Shown here in pieces: positions 34,724-44,514 of a stretch of DNA of 64,000 bases. The DNA comes from Komagataeibacter xylinus (GTDB lineage: Bacteria; Pseudomonadota; Alphaproteobacteria; Acetobacterales; Acetobacteraceae). Below the pieces are notes generated by a model. That model was not told the origin of the DNA. It ran no database searches and worked only from the letters and a program-made list of their open reading frames with translations. A program made the translations under genes and the position numbers. The stretch lies in the NCBI RefSeq assembly GCF_009834365.1, contig NZ_CP041348.1, positions 988,501 to 1,052,500 on the forward strand, in the 5' to 3' direction. How positions within the stretch are numbered: position 1 is the stretch's first letter; each line of letters opens with the position of its first letter.

Positions 34724-34796
34724 CAGTTTCGGGTGAAGCTGTTTTTAAAAAGCTTTGGAATAACACCGCCTTAAAAAAAGGCAGCACCCGAAAACT
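34724..34796 (-). repeat. Palindromic interspersed element, copy 6 (inverted)
   Basis: Outer arms AGTTTCGGGTG and CACCCGAAAACT; inner stems GAAGC.../AAAGCTTT and CCGCC...GGCAG. The arms carry compensating G/C changes (CGGGTG with CACCCG). It lies between the Spy-like gene terminator and the convergent zwf stop. Confidence 0.82.
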
Positions 34797-34805
34797 TCCG
34801 TTATT

Positions 34806-36350
34806 TCAGGCTTTGTCCAGCGGGTACCAGGTGCGCCCGTCACGCGCCAGCAGCGCGTCCGCCCCACTGGGGCCGGTAGTGCCTGCATCATACAGTTCGG
34901 GGCCGGTACTGTCCTGTGCCCAGGCCTGCAATACGGGATCGACCGCTTTCCATGCCGCCTCAATGTTGTCGGCGCGCTGGAACAGGGTCTCATCGCCCAT
35001 CAGGCAGTCATAAAGCAGGGTCTCGTAACCCACATTGGGTGACCTGGTGAACACGTCTTCGTAACGGAAGCGGGCCTGCACGTCGGTCAGGTCCATTTCC
35101 GGCCCCGGCTTCTTGGCGCCAAGCTCCACCGTCAGCCCCTGGGCGGGCTGGATGTTGAGGATGATGCGATTGGGCGGCAGCTTCTCGGTCTCGGTATCGC
35201 GGAACATCAGCATCGGCGGCTTGCGGAACTGCACCACCACCTCCGTGCGTCGCCCCCCCAGCCCCTTGCCGGTGCGCAGGTAGAACGGCACGCCCGCCCA
35301 GCGCCAGTTCTCGACATGCAGCTTGAGCGCCACATAGGTCTCGGTATTGCTGTGGGGCGCAACACCGGGGCTTTCGCGGTAGCCCACCATGGGTTTGCCC
35401 TCCACGGTGCCGGCTGCGTACTGGCCGCGCACGGCATCCTTCGGGTCGATGGGGGTCACGGCCTCGAACAGCTGTTCCTTGGCGTTGCGCACGCTCTCGG
35501 CATCAAAGGTGTTGGGCGGCTCCATCGCCACCATGGCAAAAAGCTGGAACAGGTGGTTGGGCACCATGTCGCGCAGCGCGCCGGTGGGCTCATAGAACGC
35601 GCCGCGCTGCTCCACGCCAATGGTCTCGGCGGCGGTGATCTCGATATGATCGACATATTCGTTGCGCCATAGCGGCTCGAAGATCAGGTTGCCGAATCGC
35701 ATGGCGAGAATGTTCTGCACCGTCTCCTTGCCCAGGAAGTGGTCGATGCGGAACACCTGCGACTCGTCAAGCACCGACAGCACGCGGCGGTTGAGGGCCT
35801 GGGCGGAGGCAAGATCGGAGCCAAACGGTTTTTCAATCACCACCCGGCGGAAGGCGCCATCCTTCTGCGCCACGACTCCGGCAGCACCCAGCGTTTCCAC
35901 CACGGTGGCAAAAAAGCGCGAGGGAATGGCGAGGTAGAAGATGGCATTGGCGGGCAAGCCCGCGCCAAGGCTGCGGATGGCATCGACATCGCTGAAATCC
36001 GCCTTCACGTATTCCAGCCGCTGCGCCAGCCAGTCCCACTGCGCGGCATCGATGCTGGGGGGGTGGAATTCGGCGTTGGGGTCGTGGGTAAAGGACTGCA
36101 TCATGGCATTCAGCCCGTCGCGCCAGGCGGCCGTGGTGCTGTCCACCCGGTCCACCCCGATCACGCGGAAATCCGGGTGCAGCAGGCCGCTGCCCACCAG
36201 ATTGTACAGCGCCGGCACCAGCAGCCGCTTGGTCAGGTCGCCATGCGCGCCGAATATGACCAGCGTGCACGGCGGCGCGCGGCGCGCGCCTGCGGGGGTG
36301 ACCGGGAGCACTGCTGCGGGCGTTGCGGGAATATCAGTTGATGAGGCCAT
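34806..36350 (-). CDS. zwf: Glucose-6-phosphate 1-dehydrogenase
   Basis: 514 aa. LVIFGAHGDLTKRLLVPALY (about residues 29-48) is the Rossmann/NADP motif. The active-site segment RIDHFLGKETVQN lies near 205-217, with VIEKPFG before it. It oxidises glucose 6-phosphate to 6-phosphogluconolactone, the entry to the pentose phosphate pathway used by acetic acid bacteria. ATG 36350 follows AAGAGA; the frame stays open upstream but there is no homology there. It appears monocistronic and divergent from asd. Confidence 0.96.
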   Translation of the reverse strand: MASSTDIPATPAAVLPVTPAGARRAPPCTLVIFGAHGDLTKRLLVPALYNLVGSGLLHPDFRVIGVDRVDSTTAAWRDGLNAMMQSFTHDPNAEFHPPSIDAAQWDWLAQRLEYVKADFSDVDAIRSLGAGLPANAIFYLAIPSRFFATVVETLGAAGVVAQKDGAFRRVVIEKPFGSDLASAQALNRRVLSVLDESQVFRIDHFLGKETVQNILAMRFGNLIFEPLWRNEYVDHIEITAAETIGVEQRGAFYEPTGALRDMVPNHLFQLFAMVAMEPPNTFDAESVRNAKEQLFEAVTPIDPKDAVRGQYAAGTVEGKPMVGYRESPGVAPHSNTETYVALKLHVENWRWAGVPFYLRTGKGLGGRRTEVVVQFRKPPMLMFRDTETEKLPPNRIILNIQPAQGLTVELGAKKPGPEMDLTDVQARFRYEDVFTRSPNVGYETLLYDCLMGDETLFQRADNIEAAWKAVDPVLQAWAQDSTGPELYDAGTTGPSGADALLARDGRTWYPLDKA

Positions 36351-36534
36351 GATCTCTTTAACCGTCCTTGCCTGCGCGGCCGCGGGGGAGGCCACAAAGG
36401 CCCCCCACGCACGGGCGCGATGGGTCAAGCGTGCATCGGGCACGCGGTACGCCACAAGACCTATCACCGCATGCAGGCCACCACCTTGACCTGCCCCCGA
36501 TTCGATTCCGCCCGTTTGAGGCGGCACAGGCTGC

Positions 36535-36563
36535 TTGCACGTTGGCGGCGCAGGCTCTAGGTG
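36535..36563 (+). promoter_or_regulatory. Promoter candidate for asd
   Basis: TTGCAC (36535-36540), a 17-nt spacer and TAGGTG (36558-36563). The -10 shares the TAGG start with the sdh candidate at 37763. Consensus match only. Confidence 0.35.
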
Positions 36564-36632
36564 TCCCTACAGTGACGGAAAACGGCCCGTTCTGCGTGAA
36601 TGGACCGGCATGACAGGACAGGAAAGAAGATT

Positions 36633-37652
36633 ATGGGTTACCGCGTTGCGGTGGTGGGCGCCACCGGTGCTGTGGGGCGCGAAATCCTCAAGACTCTGGC
36701 CGAGCGCCAGTTCCCTGTGGATGAGATCGTGGCCCTTGCCTCCGCCCGCTCGGCGGGCAAAGAAGTCTCGTTTGGCGACAAAAAGGTGCTCAAGGTGCAG
36801 AACCTCGAGACCTTCGACTTCACCGGCTGGGATGTCGCCCTTTTCTCGCCCGGCGGCGCGGTCTCGGCCGTGCATGCGCCGCGCGCGGCCAAGGCTGGCT
36901 GCATCGTGATCGACAACACATCCCATTTCCGCATGGAACCGGATGTGCCGCTCGTGGTGCCAGAGGTCAATCCCAACGATGTGAAGAAAGCGAAGCGCGG
37001 CATCATTGCCAACCCGAACTGCTCGACCATCCAGATGGTGGTTGCACTCAAACCGCTGCACGACCTGTTCACAATCAAGCGCGTGGTGGTGGCCACTTAC
37101 CAGGCGGTTGCGGGTGCTGGCAAAAGCGGCATGGACGAGCTGTTCAACCAGGCGCGTGGCAGCCTGGTGGGCGACCCGATCAAGGCCGAGCAGTTCACCA
37201 AGCAGATCGCGTTCAACTGCATTCCCCATATCGACCGTTTCATGAATGACGGGGCGACGAAGGAAGAGTGGAAGATGACGGTCGAGACCCGCAAGATTCT
37301 CGACCCCGACATCGCGGTTTTCGCCACATGCGTGCGGGTGCCGGTGTTCATTGGCCATGCCGAGGCCATTACCGTCGAATTCGAGGAACCCGTTGATCTT
37401 GCACGCGCCCGCGAGGCCCTGCGCGAGGCGCCGGGCGTGGTGCTGCATGACAAGCGCGAGGATGGCGGCTACGCCACCCCGCTCGAGATCGTGGGCGAGG
37501 ATGCGACCTATGTCTCGCGCCTGCGCATCGACCCCACCGTACCCAACGGACTTGGCTTCTGGTGTGTTGCTGACAACCTGCGCAAGGGTGCTGCCCTGAA
37601 CGCCGTGCAGATTGCCGAAACCATGGTCGCCCTCGACCTGCTCGGGCACTGA
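36633..37652 (+). CDS. asd: Aspartate-semialdehyde dehydrogenase
   Basis: 339 aa. The NADP loop VVGATGAVGREILKTL (7-22) opens the protein. The catalytic Cys is in NPNCSTIQMV (near 131). YQAVAGAGKSGMDEL and HIDRF with the base His complete the active site. It makes aspartate semialdehyde for lysine/diaminopimelate, threonine and methionine synthesis. AGGAA lies 7-8 nt before ATG 36633; in-frame 36600 has no support. Confidence 0.96.
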   Translation: MGYRVAVVGATGAVGREILKTLAERQFPVDEIVALASARSAGKEVSFGDKKVLKVQNLETFDFTGWDVALFSPGGAVSAVHAPRAAKAGCIVIDNTSHFRMEPDVPLVVPEVNPNDVKKAKRGIIANPNCSTIQMVVALKPLHDLFTIKRVVVATYQAVAGAGKSGMDELFNQARGSLVGDPIKAEQFTKQIAFNCIPHIDRFMNDGATKEEWKMTVETRKILDPDIAVFATCVRVPVFIGHAEAITVEFEEPVDLARAREALREAPGVVLHDKREDGGYATPLEIVGEDATYVSRLRIDPTVPNGLGFWCVADNLRKGAALNAVQIAETMVALDLLGH

Positions 37653-37739
37653 AAAACGGGCCTTCGGTGGCGGCGCAGCGCGGCTGTACCGCCAGCGTGG
37701 CAGGGGCAGGGTCTCTCAACCTCGTGTTCCCCACCTGCG

Positions 37740-37768
37740 TTGACCCCGCCCGCCGCGCGGCGTAGGAC
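37740..37768 (+). promoter_or_regulatory. Promoter candidate for sdhCDAB
   Basis: TTGACC (37740-37745), a 17-nt spacer and TAGGAC (37763-37768), 62 nt before the sdhC start. The spacer is a GC-rich near-palindrome (CCGCCCGCCGCGCGGCG). Confidence 0.4.
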
Positions 37769-37829
37769 CGAATTCAGACAAGGCGACGGAACAAACCGAA
37801 GCCATAACAGGGAAATTGACGAGACGACC

Positions 37830-38288
37830 ATGCAGGATGTCCGTGATGCGCTCTATGTAGGGCAGCGAAGCGACGGAACTCTGACCAGGCGGCCTATGTC
37901 CCCACACCTCCAGGTCTACCGCTTCCGTCTTTCCATGTTCCTTTCAATCGCCAACCGCATTGCCGGTGTCGCCGCCGCAGGCGGTTCGGCACTTGGCCTG
38001 TGCTGGATCAGCGCGGCGGCAAAGGGACCCAAATCTTTCAGCAAGGTCCAGAAAGTGACCGGCAACCCGCTTGGCCAGATGCTGATGGCAGGCTGGGCGC
38101 TGGCTCTGGTCTACCACTTCGTGGCGGGGCTGCGCCATCTGGCGTGGGATAGCGGCTATCGCTTCTCCAAAAAGGAAATCAACGAGGATGGTCCGGTCGC
38201 CGTGGGTGTCACGGTCGGCACCACCCTGGCGCTCGTCGCCGGTATCGTTGGCGTTGCGATCTGTCGCTCCCGCAAAAAGGCATCCTGA
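37830..38288 (+). CDS. sdhC: Succinate dehydrogenase cytochrome b556 subunit
   Basis: 152 aa with three membrane helices. RPMSPHLQVYRF (about residues 22-33) is the SdhC signature SPHLxxY. The haem-ligating His is in LVYHFVAGLRHLAWD (about 97-111). It anchors the SdhAB catalytic part and reduces quinone. ATG 37830 is at the expected distance before the SPHL motif; the frame is open further up without homology. Confidence 0.93.
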   Translation: MQDVRDALYVGQRSDGTLTRRPMSPHLQVYRFRLSMFLSIANRIAGVAAAGGSALGLCWISAAAKGPKSFSKVQKVTGNPLGQMLMAGWALALVYHFVAGLRHLAWDSGYRFSKKEINEDGPVAVGVTVGTTLALVAGIVGVAICRSRKKAS

Positions 38289-38290
38289 CC

Positions 38291-38722
38291 ATGAGCAATC
38301 CAAAGAAGCCACATGTCACGGTCATGCGCTCGCAGCTGTCACGCGCGCGCGGCCTGGGTTCGGGGCAGGCCGGTGTCGGCCACTGGTGGGCCGAGCGCGC
38401 ATCGGCGGTGGCCCTCGTGCCGCTGTCGGGCTGGTTCGTGATCCAGGTATTCCGCCTTGCTGGCGCATCACAGCCGGAAGTGGCGAAGTGGGGGGCACGC
38501 CCCTTCAACACCACCATGATGCTGTCGCTGGTGATCCTGACCTTCTACCACACCCAGCTTGGGCTGCAGGTCATCATTGATGACTACGTGCACGGCAAGG
38601 CGCACCTGCCTGCCGGCCTGCTGATGAAGGGGATCGTCTTCCTTCTGGGTCTGTTCGGCGCGGTTTCCGTACTGAAGCTGGCACTTGCCGGCAGCAGCCG
38701 GAGCACGATTGCCGCGGGCTGA
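38291..38722 (+). CDS. sdhD: Succinate dehydrogenase membrane anchor subunit
   Basis: 143 aa, 2 nt after sdhC. Three hydrophobic helices are visible (SAVALVPLSGWFVIQVF, MLSLVILTFYHTQLGLQVII, and GIVFLLGLFGAVSVLKLAL). The second contains YHTQLGLQVIIDDYVH, the conserved His and Asp-Tyr near the quinone site. 97 nt separate it from sdhA; that gap holds a GGCCCGC/GCGGGCC dyad. Confidence 0.92.
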   Translation: MSNPKKPHVTVMRSQLSRARGLGSGQAGVGHWWAERASAVALVPLSGWFVIQVFRLAGASQPEVAKWGARPFNTTMMLSLVILTFYHTQLGLQVIIDDYVHGKAHLPAGLLMKGIVFLLGLFGAVSVLKLALAGSSRSTIAAG

Positions 38723-38819
38723 GGCCCGCGCCATCGCCTGAGCAGAACATGACATTCGCGGACCGGCGGGCCGCACTTCCGGCTGGCCGTCCGAACGAGC
38801 ATCGGGACACGTCCAAGAA

Positions 38820-40631
38820 ATGAACGCGACCACTTCACCACTCACCGGCTCCTACAGGATCGTTGACCACGCATATGACGTGGTTGTCGTAGGCGCTGGT
38901 GGCTCCGGCCTGAGGGCCACGCTGGGCATGGGGGCTGCTGGCCTCAAGACCGCCTGCGTGACCAAGGTTTTCCCCACACGCAGCCACACCGTTGCAGCGC
39001 AGGGCGGCATTGGCGCATCGCTTGGCAACATGGCCGAGGATAACTGGCGCTGGCACATGTACGACACCGTAAAGGGGTCGGACTGGCTGGGCGACCAGGA
39101 CGCCATCGAATACATGTGCCGCGAGGCCGTACCCGCCGTGCAGGAACTCGAGCACATGGGCGTGCCGTTTTCACGCACGGAAGATGGCAAGATCTACCAG
39201 CGCCCCTTCGGTGGCCACATGCGCAATTATGGCGAGGCTCCGGTGCCCCGCGCCTGCGCCGCCGCCGACCGCACGGGCCATGCCATCCTGCACACGCTGT
39301 ACCAGCAGTGCCTGAAGCATAACGTCGAATTCTTTGTCGAATACTTCGCCATCGACCTGATCATGGATGAAGAAGGTGCCTGCCGTGGCGTAATGGCCTG
39401 GTGCCTGGAAGATGGCACGCTGCACCGCTTCCGCGCACAGAAGGTGGTTCTGGCCACCGGCGGTTATGGCCGCGCCTACCACTCGTGCACCTCCGCGCAT
39501 ACCTGCACCGGTGATGGCGGCGGCATGGCGATCCGTGCCGGCATTCCCATGCAGGACATGGAATTCGTGCAGTTCCACCCCACCGGCATCTTCCCTGCAG
39601 GCTGCCTGCTGACGGAAGGCTGCCGTGGCGAGGGTGGCTACCTGACCAACTCCAAGGGCGAGCGCTTCATGGAGCGTTATGCCCCCACCGCCAAGGATCT
39701 CGCCTCGCGTGATGTCGTCTCGCGCGCCATGACCATCGAGATCAACGAAGGGCGTGGCTGCGGGCCGGAGAAGAACTACATCATGCTCCATCTCGAGCAT
39801 CTTGGCCCCGAGATCCTGCATGAGCGCCTGCCCGGCATTTCCGAGACCGCGCGCATCTTCGCAGGTATCGACGTGACCAAGGAGCCGGTGCCGGTCCTGC
39901 CCACGGTGCACTACAACATGGGTGGCATCCCCACCAACTACCATGGCGAGGTCATCCGCCCCACGGCTGATGATGTCGATGCGGTGGTGCCCGGCCTGAT
40001 GGCCGTGGGTGAAGCGGCCTGCGTGTCCGTGCATGGCGCCAACCGCCTTGGCACCAACTCCCTGCTCGACCTCGTGGTGTTTGGCCGCGCCGCTGCCCAG
40101 CGCGCCGCAGCCACCATCAAGAGCGAGGAAGTCATCAAGCCACTGCCCGAGGGCGCGGGTGATGCCGCGATCGCACGCTTTGACAGGCTGCGCTACGCCA
40201 AGGGCAAGACCCATGTGGCTGACATGCGCTCCAAGCTGCAGCGCACCATGCAGAAGCATGCCGCCGTGTTCCGCAATACCGAGAGCCTGGCGCAGGGTGT
40301 GGAGAAGATAAAGGAAATCTGGTCGGAACTGCCCGACATCTCGATCAACGACCGCTCGCTGATCTGGAACAGTGACCTGATGGAAGCGCTCGAGTTCGAG
40401 AACCTGCTCGCCAATGCCACCGTGACCATGGCAGGCGCCGATGCCCGCCACGAAAGCCGCGGCGCGCAGGCCCATGACGATTACCCCGATCGTGATGACA
40501 AGAACTGGATGAAGCACACTGTCGCCCACATGACCGACGCGGGCGACGTTACGCTGAGCTACCGCCCCGTGCACATGAAAACGCTGACCGACGATGTGCA
40601 GGTCTTCCCCCCCAAGAAGCGCGTCTACTGA
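38820..40631 (+). CDS. sdhA: Succinate dehydrogenase flavoprotein subunit
   Basis: 603 aa. [16 protein letters not shown] (FAD dinucleotide fold) lies near residue 22-37; the covalent FAD-His is in [12 protein letters not shown] (near 53-64). [11 protein letters not shown] and the catalytic Arg region [16 protein letters not shown] ([15 protein letters not shown], near 407) are present. It oxidises succinate to fumarate at the inner face of the membrane. Only a weak Shine-Dalgarno (AAGAA) precedes ATG 38820. Confidence 0.97.
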   Translation: MNATTSPLTGSYRIVDHAYDVVVVGAGGSGLRATLGMGAAGLKTACVTKVFPTRSHTVAAQGGIGASLGNMAEDNWRWHMYDTVKGSDWLGDQDAIEYMCREAVPAVQELEHMGVPFSRTEDGKIYQRPFGGHMRNYGEAPVPRACAAADRTGHAILHTLYQQCLKHNVEFFVEYFAIDLIMDEEGACRGVMAWCLEDGTLHRFRAQKVVLATGGYGRAYHSCTSAHTCTGDGGGMAIRAGIPMQDMEFVQFHPTGIFPAGCLLTEGCRGEGGYLTNSKGERFMERYAPTAKDLASRDVVSRAMTIEINEGRGCGPEKNYIMLHLEHLGPEILHERLPGISETARIFAGIDVTKEPVPVLPTVHYNMGGIPTNYHGEVIRPTADDVDAVVPGLMAVGEAACVSVHGANRLGTNSLLDLVVFGRAAAQRAAATIKSEEVIKPLPEGAGDAAIARFDRLRYAKGKTHVADMRSKLQRTMQKHAAVFRNTESLAQGVEKIKEIWSELPDISINDRSLIWNSDLMEALEFENLLANATVTMAGADARHESRGAQAHDDYPDRDDKNWMKHTVAHMTDAGDVTLSYRPVHMKTLTDDVQVFPPKKRVY

Positions 40632-40657
40632 CGTAACGGCGGAAAAGGAACGAGACG

Positions 40658-41440
40658 ATGGTCGAATTCAGACTGCCAAAGAACAGCACGGTGGGCAAAG
40701 GCCGCATTTTCACGGCCGCTCCCGGTGCCTCCAATGTCAAGAACTTCCGGATCTATCGCTGGAGCCCGGATAATGACAGCAACCCCGTGGTCGATACCTA
40801 CGAGATCGACCTCGACAAGATCGGCCCGATGGTGCTCGATGCGCTGATCCACATCAAGAACGATGTGGACTCCACGCTCACCTTCCGCCGCTCATGCCGC
40901 GAGGGCATCTGCGGGTCGTGCGCGATGAACATCGCGGGCGAGAACACGCTGGCCTGCCTCAAGCCCATCCGCGACATCGAGGGCGATATCGCCATCTATC
41001 CGCTGCCGCACATGCCGGTCATCAAGGATCTGGTGCCCGACCTTGATGGCGCGTATGCCCAGCTGCGCTCGATTGACCCGTGGCTGAAATCCGACACCGC
41101 GCCACCGCCGGATTCCGAGCGCCGCCAGAGCATTGAGGAACGCGCCGAGCTTGATGGCATGTGGGAGTGCATCCTGTGCTTCTGCTGCTCCACCTCGTGC
41201 CCGTCCTACTGGTGGAATGGCGATCGCTACCTCGGCCCGGCAACGCTGCTGGCAGCTTACCGCTGGATTGCCGACAGCCGCGACGAGCATGCTGGCGACC
41301 GGCTTGATGCGCTGGAAGATCCGCTCAAGCTCTATGCCTGCCGCACGATCATGAACTGCACCCAGACCTGCCCCAAGGGCCTGAACCCCGCCAAGGCGAT
41401 TGGCCGGATCAAGGAACTGCAGCTTGAACGCAAGGCATAA
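40658..41440 (+). CDS. sdhB: Succinate dehydrogenase iron-sulfur subunit
   Basis: 260 aa. The [2Fe-2S] ligands are in [14 protein letters not shown] (about 78-91) with a later Cys in [19 protein letters not shown] (about 172-183) and [11 protein letters not shown] (about 232-242) hold the [4Fe-4S] and [3Fe-4S] clusters. It carries electrons from SdhA FADH2 to quinone. It ends the operon and is followed by a strong terminator. Confidence 0.97.
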   Translation: MVEFRLPKNSTVGKGRIFTAAPGASNVKNFRIYRWSPDNDSNPVVDTYEIDLDKIGPMVLDALIHIKNDVDSTLTFRRSCREGICGSCAMNIAGENTLACLKPIRDIEGDIAIYPLPHMPVIKDLVPDLDGAYAQLRSIDPWLKSDTAPPPDSERRQSIEERAELDGMWECILCFCCSTSCPSYWWNGDRYLGPATLLAAYRWIADSRDEHAGDRLDALEDPLKLYACRTIMNCTQTCPKGLNPAKAIGRIKELQLERKA

Positions 41441-41471
41441 GCGTTCTTTCTTTCATTCCTGATTGACGCGG

Positions 41472-41506
41472 AAAGCGCTGGATGTGAAAAATCCAGCGCT
41501 TTTTTC
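41472..41506 (+). terminator. Rho-independent terminator of sdhCDAB
   Basis: AGCGCTGGAT (41474-41483) pairs perfectly with ATCCAGCGCT (41491-41500), loop GTGAAAA, then TTTTTC. Confidence 0.93.
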
Positions 41507-41535
41507 GTCTCCGCCCGTTTGAAAGGACAAGGCCG

Positions 41536-42198
41536 GTGTTTGAGGGAAACCTGTCCACCCCTGCTGGCCGAAGCCGTGCGTGGATCGACAGCCTGTTTGC
41601 TGACCACGCAATCCTGCGCCAGACCTGGACCAACTTCCGCACGGTCATTCCCGGCCGGGTCTATCGCTGCAACCACCCTACCCCGTGGCGCCTGCGGCTG
41701 GCCACGCGCCGACTGGGCCTGAAAACGCTGGTCAACCTGCGCGGGCACCGCAAATGCGGCTCCGATGCGCTCTCACGCGAGGCAGCGCACGCCCTTGGCC
41801 TGCGTCATATCGACATGGCGTTTGAAAGCCGCAACGCACCGCACCGCGACCGCATCGAACGCTTTGAACGGATTTACCACGATATCCGCTTTCCCATGCT
41901 CATGCACTGCAAGTCGGGTGCTGACCGCACGGGGCTGGCAGCAGGGCTGATCATCCTGTTCGAGGGCGGCACGGCGCAGCAGGCGCTGCGTCAGCTTTCA
42001 TGGAAAAACTGGCATTTCAATTCATCACGCACCGGCGTGCTCGATGCCTTCTTCCTGCGCTATCAGACAGAAGCGGAAGGGCGCATTCCCTTCATGGACT
42101 GGGTGCGCACGGAATATGATGAAGACCGCCTGCGCCATGATTTCCGCGCGGGCAAGATCGCGTCCTTCATGACCGATCAGGTGCTGCGGCGGGAATAA
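41536..42198 (+). CDS. Tyrosine/dual-specificity protein phosphatase-like protein
   Basis: 220 aa. The CX5R active site is HCKSGADRTG (Cys near residue 127), preceded by the acidic-loop region and YRCNHPTPWRLRLATRRLGLKT. This form is common in alphaproteobacteria and is annotated as protein-tyrosine phosphatase. The start codon is GTG at 41536 with AAGGACAAGG upstream. It converges on the XRE regulator with 8 nt between stops. Substrate unknown; phospholipid or protein phosphates are both possible. Confidence 0.85.
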   Translation: MFEGNLSTPAGRSRAWIDSLFADHAILRQTWTNFRTVIPGRVYRCNHPTPWRLRLATRRLGLKTLVNLRGHRKCGSDALSREAAHALGLRHIDMAFESRNAPHRDRIERFERIYHDIRFPMLMHCKSGADRTGLAAGLIILFEGGTAQQALRQLSWKNWHFNSSRTGVLDAFFLRYQTEAEGRIPFMDWVRTEYDEDRLRHDFRAGKIASFMTDQVLRRE

Positions 42199-42206
42199 AG
42201 TAGCCC

Positions 42207-42683
42207 TCAGGCCCCCATGGAGCGCACGAGGTCGAGCACGCGTCGGCGCGTGCCGCTATCCTCGATTCCGTAATAGGCGCGCACGAGGTCGATCGTCTCG
42301 CGGCGCGACAGCAGGGCGAGATCATCGGCCGGTATCGTTGCCCTGCCCACTTCCTTCATGCCAGCAATCGGGGCCACGCTGGCCGCAGGTTCAGCCATGC
42401 CTGCCGTTTCATCTATCATGCCATAACCCTGCCCCATGCCACGATCGGGCAGGCCATCAAAAAAGAAGGCCACCGGCACATCGAGCACGCAGGCAAGGTC
42501 ATACAGCCGCGACGCGCCAACACGGTTGCGGCCGCGCTCGTATTTCTGCACCTGCTGGAATGTAAGGCCAAGGGCATTGCCCAACCGCTCCTGTGACATG
42601 CCAAGCAAGGTACGGCGCAGGCGGATACGGTTGCCAACATGCACATCCACCGGATTGGACGCAGCAGACATTTTCCCGATCAC
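42207..42683 (-). CDS. XRE-family helix-turn-helix regulator
   Basis: 158 aa. HTH at about residues 17-70: RIRLRRTLLGMSQERLGNAL, then TFQQVQKYERGRNRVGASRL. The C-terminal part (SRRETIDLVRAYYGIEDSGTRRRVLDLVRSMGA) matches the regulators that in alphaproteobacteria sit beside lnt and metK. GTG 42683 has AAGG 8 nt upstream; ATG 42671 is the alternative but has its purine stretch only 3 nt away. Downstream of lnt on the same strand, after a 256-bp gap. Confidence 0.85.
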   Translation of the reverse strand: MIGKMSAASNPVDVHVGNRIRLRRTLLGMSQERLGNALGLTFQQVQKYERGRNRVGASRLYDLACVLDVPVAFFFDGLPDRGMGQGYGMIDETAGMAEPAASVAPIAGMKEVGRATIPADDLALLSRRETIDLVRAYYGIEDSGTRRRVLDLVRSMGA

Positions 42684-42939
42684 AGTAATAGCCTTACCTT
42701 TCCTGTCTCACACGGCGTAAACCGCTGGAACGTGCAGATACCCGTCAGATGACGGCCGGGCATTAATCTTTTTTAAAGCAAGCCCGACTACAATACATAC
42801 GCTATTTTCTGCACTGTCTGCGTCCAAATAAGGCAGACGTGCATAAAACTTCCCCACTGCGAAAGGTAGGGAGAAATTAGGAAAATATTCATGCATTTTG
42901 AATGCATAAATAAAAAATGGGCTTATCCTAAAGAGGTAT
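42684..42939. other. AT-rich gap between lnt and the XRE gene
   Basis: 256 bases with lower GC than the neighbours. An ATGCAT-TTTGA-ATGCAT stem (42892-42908) is the only clear structure. A minus-strand frame of about 60 codons crosses it (MHEYFPNFSLPFAVGKFYAR...), but it has no ribosome site; it may be a gene remnant. Confidence 0.3.
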
Positions 42940-44478
42940 TCAAGAACCTTCTTTAAAACATAACCGCCGCCAGAACAAACCCGCAAGCCCCATTACCCCG
43001 GCCAGCAGAAGGGGCACCAGACGGCCATAATGTCCAAAAAACGTGCAGGGCAGCGCATCGGGCAGCGCATGGACCAGAACACCCTGCCGGTCCCATCCCA
43101 GCCGGGCCAGTTCGTGGCCGCGCCCGTCAAAAATGGCTGAAATGCCGGTATTGGCGGCACGCGCCACCGGCAGGCCTTCCTCCACCGCGCGGAGGCGCAC
43201 GGCGGCAAGATGCTGGCGGGGACCTGCGCTGTTGCCATACCAGGCGTCATTCGTGCTGTTGAGCAACCAGGTGGGGCGGTCACGCGGGTCGACCACCTGA
43301 CCGGAGAAAATCACCTCGTAGCAGATCAGCGGCCCCACCGGGGCAACACCCGGCAGGTGCCAGGTCTGCACGCCGGGGCCGGGGGTCATCCCTTCCCCCG
43401 GTACGACATGAAAGGGCAGAAACGCGGGCTGGTATTCGCCAAACGGCACCAGATGCGCCTTGTCATAGGGGGTGGCAGGCTGACCATCAGGCAGCAGGGC
43501 CACCATGCTGTTGCGCCAGTGCCTGTCCTCCAGCCAGCGCAGCGTGCCGATCACGCCCGCAGCCGCCCCCTGCCCTGCCTTCATGATCATGGGGCGCGCG
43601 ATGTCATCTTCCAGCAGCAGGCCGGGAAAGGCCGATTCCGGCCATGCAAACACAACCGGCCTGCCATCCGCCTCGCGCAGGCCCGCCTGCACGCCCGCAT
43701 GCGTCAGCTCCAGATAACGGCGGAACACTGCCACATCGGAGTCGCGTGATATTTTCTCGGTCTCGGGCACATTGCCCTGCACCAGCACCACCTCGGGGTT
43801 ATGACCATAGGTGTCATGAATGCTGGCAACCCGCAGCGCACCACAGGCCACCCATGCCGCCAGCACGCCGGCGCAGGCCAGGCGCCCCGCACGGCCATAA
43901 AGTGGGGCAAGCGAGAGCAGGCAGGTCAGCAGCGTCAGCCCATCCACCCCGATCCATGCGGCGGGCTGAAGCATGATATCCCCCGCAAGCCCCGGAAACG
44001 CCCATACGCTGCCAGGCGGATTCCACGGAAAACCGCTGAACACGTAAACCCGCGCCATGTCCGTCAGCGTCCACAACGCTGCCAGCACCACCAGCCGCCC
44101 GGTGCCGCGCGGCACGAGGCGGCTCAGCCCGGCCGAGAGCGCGCTAAGTGGCGCAAGGATCACCGCGCAGCCCGGCGAGGCCAGTGGCACCAGCCACCAG
44201 AAATCATCCGCACGGAGCAGGATGGCGTACATGAGCCAGTACAGGCCTACGGTGTACAGCCCCATGGCGAACATGAAGCCCCGCCGCGCGGCCTCTTTCC
44301 AGCCGGCCGCATGATCAATGGCCAGCGCCAGCAGGCAGAAGGCCACTGGCAGCACCACGACCGCATGCACGGGCGGAAAGCCGAGCGCGTACAGCCCGCC
44401 TGCCAGCACCATGACAAGGTCCGCACGCCAGCCATGCTGGCGCGACAGCCTCATATACAGATCACGGAGAAACCTCAT
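42940..44478 (-). CDS. lnt: Apolipoprotein N-acyltransferase
   Basis: 512 aa. Six to seven hydrophobic segments occupy residues 20-210, followed by a nitrilase-like periplasmic domain. The catalytic triad Glu-Lys-Cys is seen in AWPESAFP, YDKAHLVPFGEYQP and GPLICYEVIF, with a last helix near the C-terminus. It adds the third acyl chain to lipoproteins. ATG 44478 chosen; a TTG four codons upstream is the alternative and no strong Shine-Dalgarno is visible. It lies 36 nt after olsB on the same strand, so it may be cotranscribed with mucR-fur-olsB. Confidence 0.94.
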   Translation of the reverse strand: MRFLRDLYMRLSRQHGWRADLVMVLAGGLYALGFPPVHAVVVLPVAFCLLALAIDHAAGWKEAARRGFMFAMGLYTVGLYWLMYAILLRADDFWWLVPLASPGCAVILAPLSALSAGLSRLVPRGTGRLVVLAALWTLTDMARVYVFSGFPWNPPGSVWAFPGLAGDIMLQPAAWIGVDGLTLLTCLLSLAPLYGRAGRLACAGVLAAWVACGALRVASIHDTYGHNPEVVLVQGNVPETEKISRDSDVAVFRRYLELTHAGVQAGLREADGRPVVFAWPESAFPGLLLEDDIARPMIMKAGQGAAAGVIGTLRWLEDRHWRNSMVALLPDGQPATPYDKAHLVPFGEYQPAFLPFHVVPGEGMTPGPGVQTWHLPGVAPVGPLICYEVIFSGQVVDPRDRPTWLLNSTNDAWYGNSAGPRQHLAAVRLRAVEEGLPVARAANTGISAIFDGRGHELARLGWDRQGVLVHALPDALPCTFFGHYGRLVPLLLAGVMGLAGLFWRRLCFKEGS

Positions 44479-44514
44479 GCAGCGCCACAATCCACGCCGT
44501 AGGGGCAGGCGCGC

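Noticed and set aside
42708..42986. A 92-codon minus-strand gene overlapping the lnt 3' end
   Set aside because: It overlaps lnt, lacks a Shine-Dalgarno and has no recognised family; kept only as a possible remnant.
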